Of a DNA stretch of 64,000 nt, positions 60,964 through 64,000 are shown piece by piece. The notes under the pieces were generated by a model. The model made no database searches. It was not told the origin of the DNA and worked only from the letters and a program-made list of their open reading frames with translations. Made by a program: the position numbers and the translations under genes. Origin of the DNA: Chrysomallon squamiferum (taxonomy: Eukaryota; Mollusca; Gastropoda; Neomphalida; Peltospiridae); contig CM022666.1 of the NCBI GenBank assembly GCA_012295275.1, forward strand, positions 11,381,077 to 11,445,076. The letters are read 5' to 3'. The first letter of the stretch is position 1, and each line of letters starts with the position of its first letter.

Positions 60964-61805
60964 TCTTTTCAGTATAAAGCCTTATTTACTCAATGTGTTA
61001 GGCAATACGGGAAAATATTATATTTAAATTATGCACAAAGATGTTAAAGTGTATTTTATTTTTATCAGTGCTGTAAGCAACAATCTGAAATACTTTAAAT
61101 ACTGAACAATAACTCGAATAAGAACATTATCGTGGCATTGTAAAAGATAGGCATTGTTACTCATGATAAACAGGGCAGCAAGCACTTAGAAAATGTTGCA
61201 TTGAATGATGCTTCATTTCTTGAGATAATCGCATCTCAAAACTCAAACAATGCAGAAATGTCATGTTTACCAACTTATGTTTTGTCGCATTTAAACATTT
61301 TCTATTCTCTAGGAGCCATGACAGGAAGTGCAAATGACATTTTTAAAGCGATTCTGTGATTGGCCGTTCATTTCGTTGGCATAGGTAGGACAGGAAATAA
61401 AATTTTAAAATGATATATTTACATGTGCATTAATAATAATTTGATTTCGTTACTAAAGTGAATGCAATGTGTATTTACATTTATTACAAATGTAATAATA
61501 AAAAGGAAATTGGATAAGGAAAACACGCAATAAATATTCATAAGACAATAACCAATGAACAAAGCGGTTGCAGATAAAGAGTTTTAAGCAAAAACTTACT
61601 TTACGACATTAAACTATTTAACGCTTATTGATATTTTTATTAGTAGATGAATTAATATAGGTAGTTTAATGTTCAAAATAAAATGTCTAAAATAAAATTT
61701 CTTTTTAAAAAGAATGGAGTCTTCTATTGTTTTGGTTTTTTTTTGTTTGTTGTAAAACCTCTTTATGGCAGATACGCAATGTATTTGATATAAAGTTTTT
61801 AGAGT

Positions 61806-61852
<47 letters not shown>

Positions 61853-62506
61853 AATAATAATAATAAATTAATTAATTAACATTGATATGCAGTTTTAATA
61901 AGAATTGTATAGCCACGATGATCCAAATAAAAATTATATAAAAAAAAAAAAAAAAATAGCGACTTGAAATTTCATTCACTCTGAACGTTTCATTGTTCTC
62001 CAACAAGATGTTATTGATTCAAACATATACACCATATGTCAGTTCTCACTGCTAATAATCATCATTGATAAATATTATTATTTATTATTAATTTTTTTAA
62101 CTTTGCTTTAAACCAGGAAAGCGCTATATATAATTACTGTTTAATGGATGAAAAATAAAACTGAAAGTCATAGAAATCTAGTTAAAGAAATAAAAGATAT
62201 ATTAATTACTGTCCATTAGGCCTACTATTTAAGTTAATTGCATTATTTATTTAATCGAATTCGTCTTGTTTTCTTTCTTCAAAACTGTAATAAGCAAAAA
62301 GTTTGGAATTTCTATCATTATACAAAAATAAAATTCTAATCATTTATTCAGAAAGTAAGCTTAAGTGTGTGATTTTGTTAGTATCCATTTTGTAATCGTT
62401 TTCCTGACATATCTCTGTAAATGGTAAAAGAAACACGGTTTCGTTTGTTTCGTGTATTTATTTACAGTGTTTATGCACGTTCTTTTTCGTTTTTACTATT
62501 TAGCGG

Positions 62507-62542
<36 letters not shown>

Positions 62543-64000
62543 CACACACATTTTCTGAAAAGGGAGGACAAAAGCCCACTCAGTGAAAAATCAAGGTGGT
62601 ATCTCATATTATTACAGCAAAAAAGTAGCACAGAGAAACGCTCTAACTGTGTAGTACTAAGATTACAAATAAAGTTAGTACATAATTACATATATTCCAT
62701 GATTTTCATAATGAGGCGTCAGGGAAAATATTAAACAATGATCGATTATATTTTTAGTTGGAAAGCGTTTGTACAAGCTTGTTTTTATCTATGAAGGGTT
62801 AACTTCCTTATCCTCCCGTTTATAGATTGACCCAGATGTAATGAATATTAGTGGGGTTTTTTTAAAAAGACATTACTGTTGTAAAATATTACGCAAAAAA
62901 ATTATTCTTACACTGAAAATATAATAATAATAATAATAAAATATGTCTCTAGATATACACTTTAAGTACTAGTTTATTCCAACCAGTTCCATCAAAAGAT
63001 TTATAAATACAATTGAATTTGGATCCTTTCACTTTAACAACTGTTAGATGTGTATGTTCTGCCACTCGGTATATTGTCGAGATTGATAATGGGAGATAAC
63101 TTGTCCTTTCTAAATGGGATATATTTACGTGTACTTCTGGCTCAAGATACTGAAACAATATATCTTTCGACTGAATGACATAAAAACGGTTGCATGGAAT
63201 GCAAATAATGATAAAGTAAACATGCTGCTATCCTTTTCAATATCCTAAAGTTACTGTACTTGTTTGTGAGCTGTTTGTTTATCAGCTACTATATGTAGGA
63301 CTTTTATTATTATTATGTTTTTTTTAAATAAGATGTAACTAACGTATATATTTATGCGTGTGTTCCTCTGACCTCTTCTATAAATAATATTAACTTCAGA
63401 ATATGTGTAGTGGTATGTGTATATATGTGCATAAACACACACACACACATATAGACATTGTATGTATGTATATATCTATGTATGTTTGTATGTATATTTA
63501 CTTCAGTGTATGTTTGTATGTATATTTACTTCAGTGTATGTGTGTATGTATATTTACTTCAGTGTATGTGTGTTATACTGGCTGGCTATAAAAATAATAA
63601 TTAAGAAAACAAGAGAGGAACAGCAATGCTATTATGAATTTAATACAATTATTCTATAATTCTATTCAACTATTACATTTATATTTAACGCAAACATCGC
63701 ATTTTACGAATATTTTGCTTTCCAGATTCGTATGAATCCAAAATGGTAAACGATACAGTATTCCCCAATTTTCTTTTTTCATAATAGATTATAACACATT
63801 ACTATTAACCAACTAACAAAGTTCTGACTCAAGTAAAATGTATTGTCGACAGTTCTCATTAATGGAATATATTTATGCTAGGGAAGCCCAGGGTATTGGG
63901 GAAAAAATGAGTGCGACTGCAAATTAAGTAAAAGGTTATTTTTAACATAGTTCATTAATCTGTTTCTATTAGCATCCCTTTTACATTAGTTTTCCTTAAA
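60964..64000. other. PABIR upstream region and gene-free end of window
   Basis: 60964-61400 is the likely PABIR promoter/5' UTR. The remainder is AT-rich with no supported gene. Simple repeats are (CAA)n at 61808-61850 passing into (AAT)n to 61866, (CA)n at 62508-62539, a short (CA) run at 63436-63449, and a 28-bp tandem repeat at 63481-63568. Confidence 0.6.
63481..63568. repeat. 28-bp tandem repeat, about three copies
   Basis: Units contain tgtatgtatatttacttcag, repeated at 28-bp spacing with one or two differences. The unit is TG/TA-rich and also opens short chance ORFs. Confidence 0.9.

Noticed and set aside
63403-63659. Cys/Val/Tyr-rich ORFs at the window end
   Set aside because: Produced by the 28-bp TG/TA tandem repeat.

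Overview
This is an AT-rich animal nuclear genome window. It has spliceosomal introns with GT/AG borders, many microsatellites ((ATT)n, (CA)n, (AT)n, (CAA)n), homopolymer runs and worn DNA-transposon remnants. I rebuilt five conserved multi-exon genes by hand from splice sites and reading-frame phase. All five are recognisable orthologues of vertebrate genes but clearly diverged, with short to medium introns, so an invertebrate bilaterian (for example a mollusc-like or chelicerate-like animal) is most likely. I cannot fix the phylum from sequence alone.

Layout: (1) 176-6667 (+), one uninterrupted 2163-codon ORF. Its C-terminal four fifths is an array of 31- and 33-residue repeats with nested higher-order structure. 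No family is recognised, and this is the most unusual object in the window. (2) 6668-14065, gene-poor: decayed repeat sequence just past the stop codon, microsatellites, and a compositional island rich in G+C and CpG at 8645-9115. (3) 14066-29932 (+), alkaline ceramidase 3 (ACER3), 11 exons; its 9-kb first intron carries a dead transposon ORF. (4) 29933-34470, spacer with a Tc1/mariner relic on the minus strand. (5) 34471-38632 (+), an RNF168/RNF169-type ubiquitin ligase, which needs a one-base correction or an extra intron to read through. (6) 39532-47500 (-), PELP1, 18 exons, converging on RNF168. (7) 47988-54731 (+), WRAP53/TCAB1, 11 exons, head to head with PELP1 across a 487-bp spacer. 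(8) 56445-60963 (-), a PABIR/FAM122 PP2A-B55 inhibitor, 9 exons, converging on WRAP53. (9) 60964-64000, non-coding with simple repeats.

The genes are ordinary nuclear housekeeping loci and not an operon. RNF168 and WRAP53 both act in double-strand-break ubiquitin signalling in vertebrates, PELP1 acts in 60S ribosome maturation, and PABIR in the G2/M phosphatase balance. ACER3 is a membrane lipid hydrolase. Their proximity suggests shared open chromatin more than a joint pathway. All coordinates come from manual reading; exon borders were accepted only when splice dinucleotides, phase and remembered family similarity agreed.
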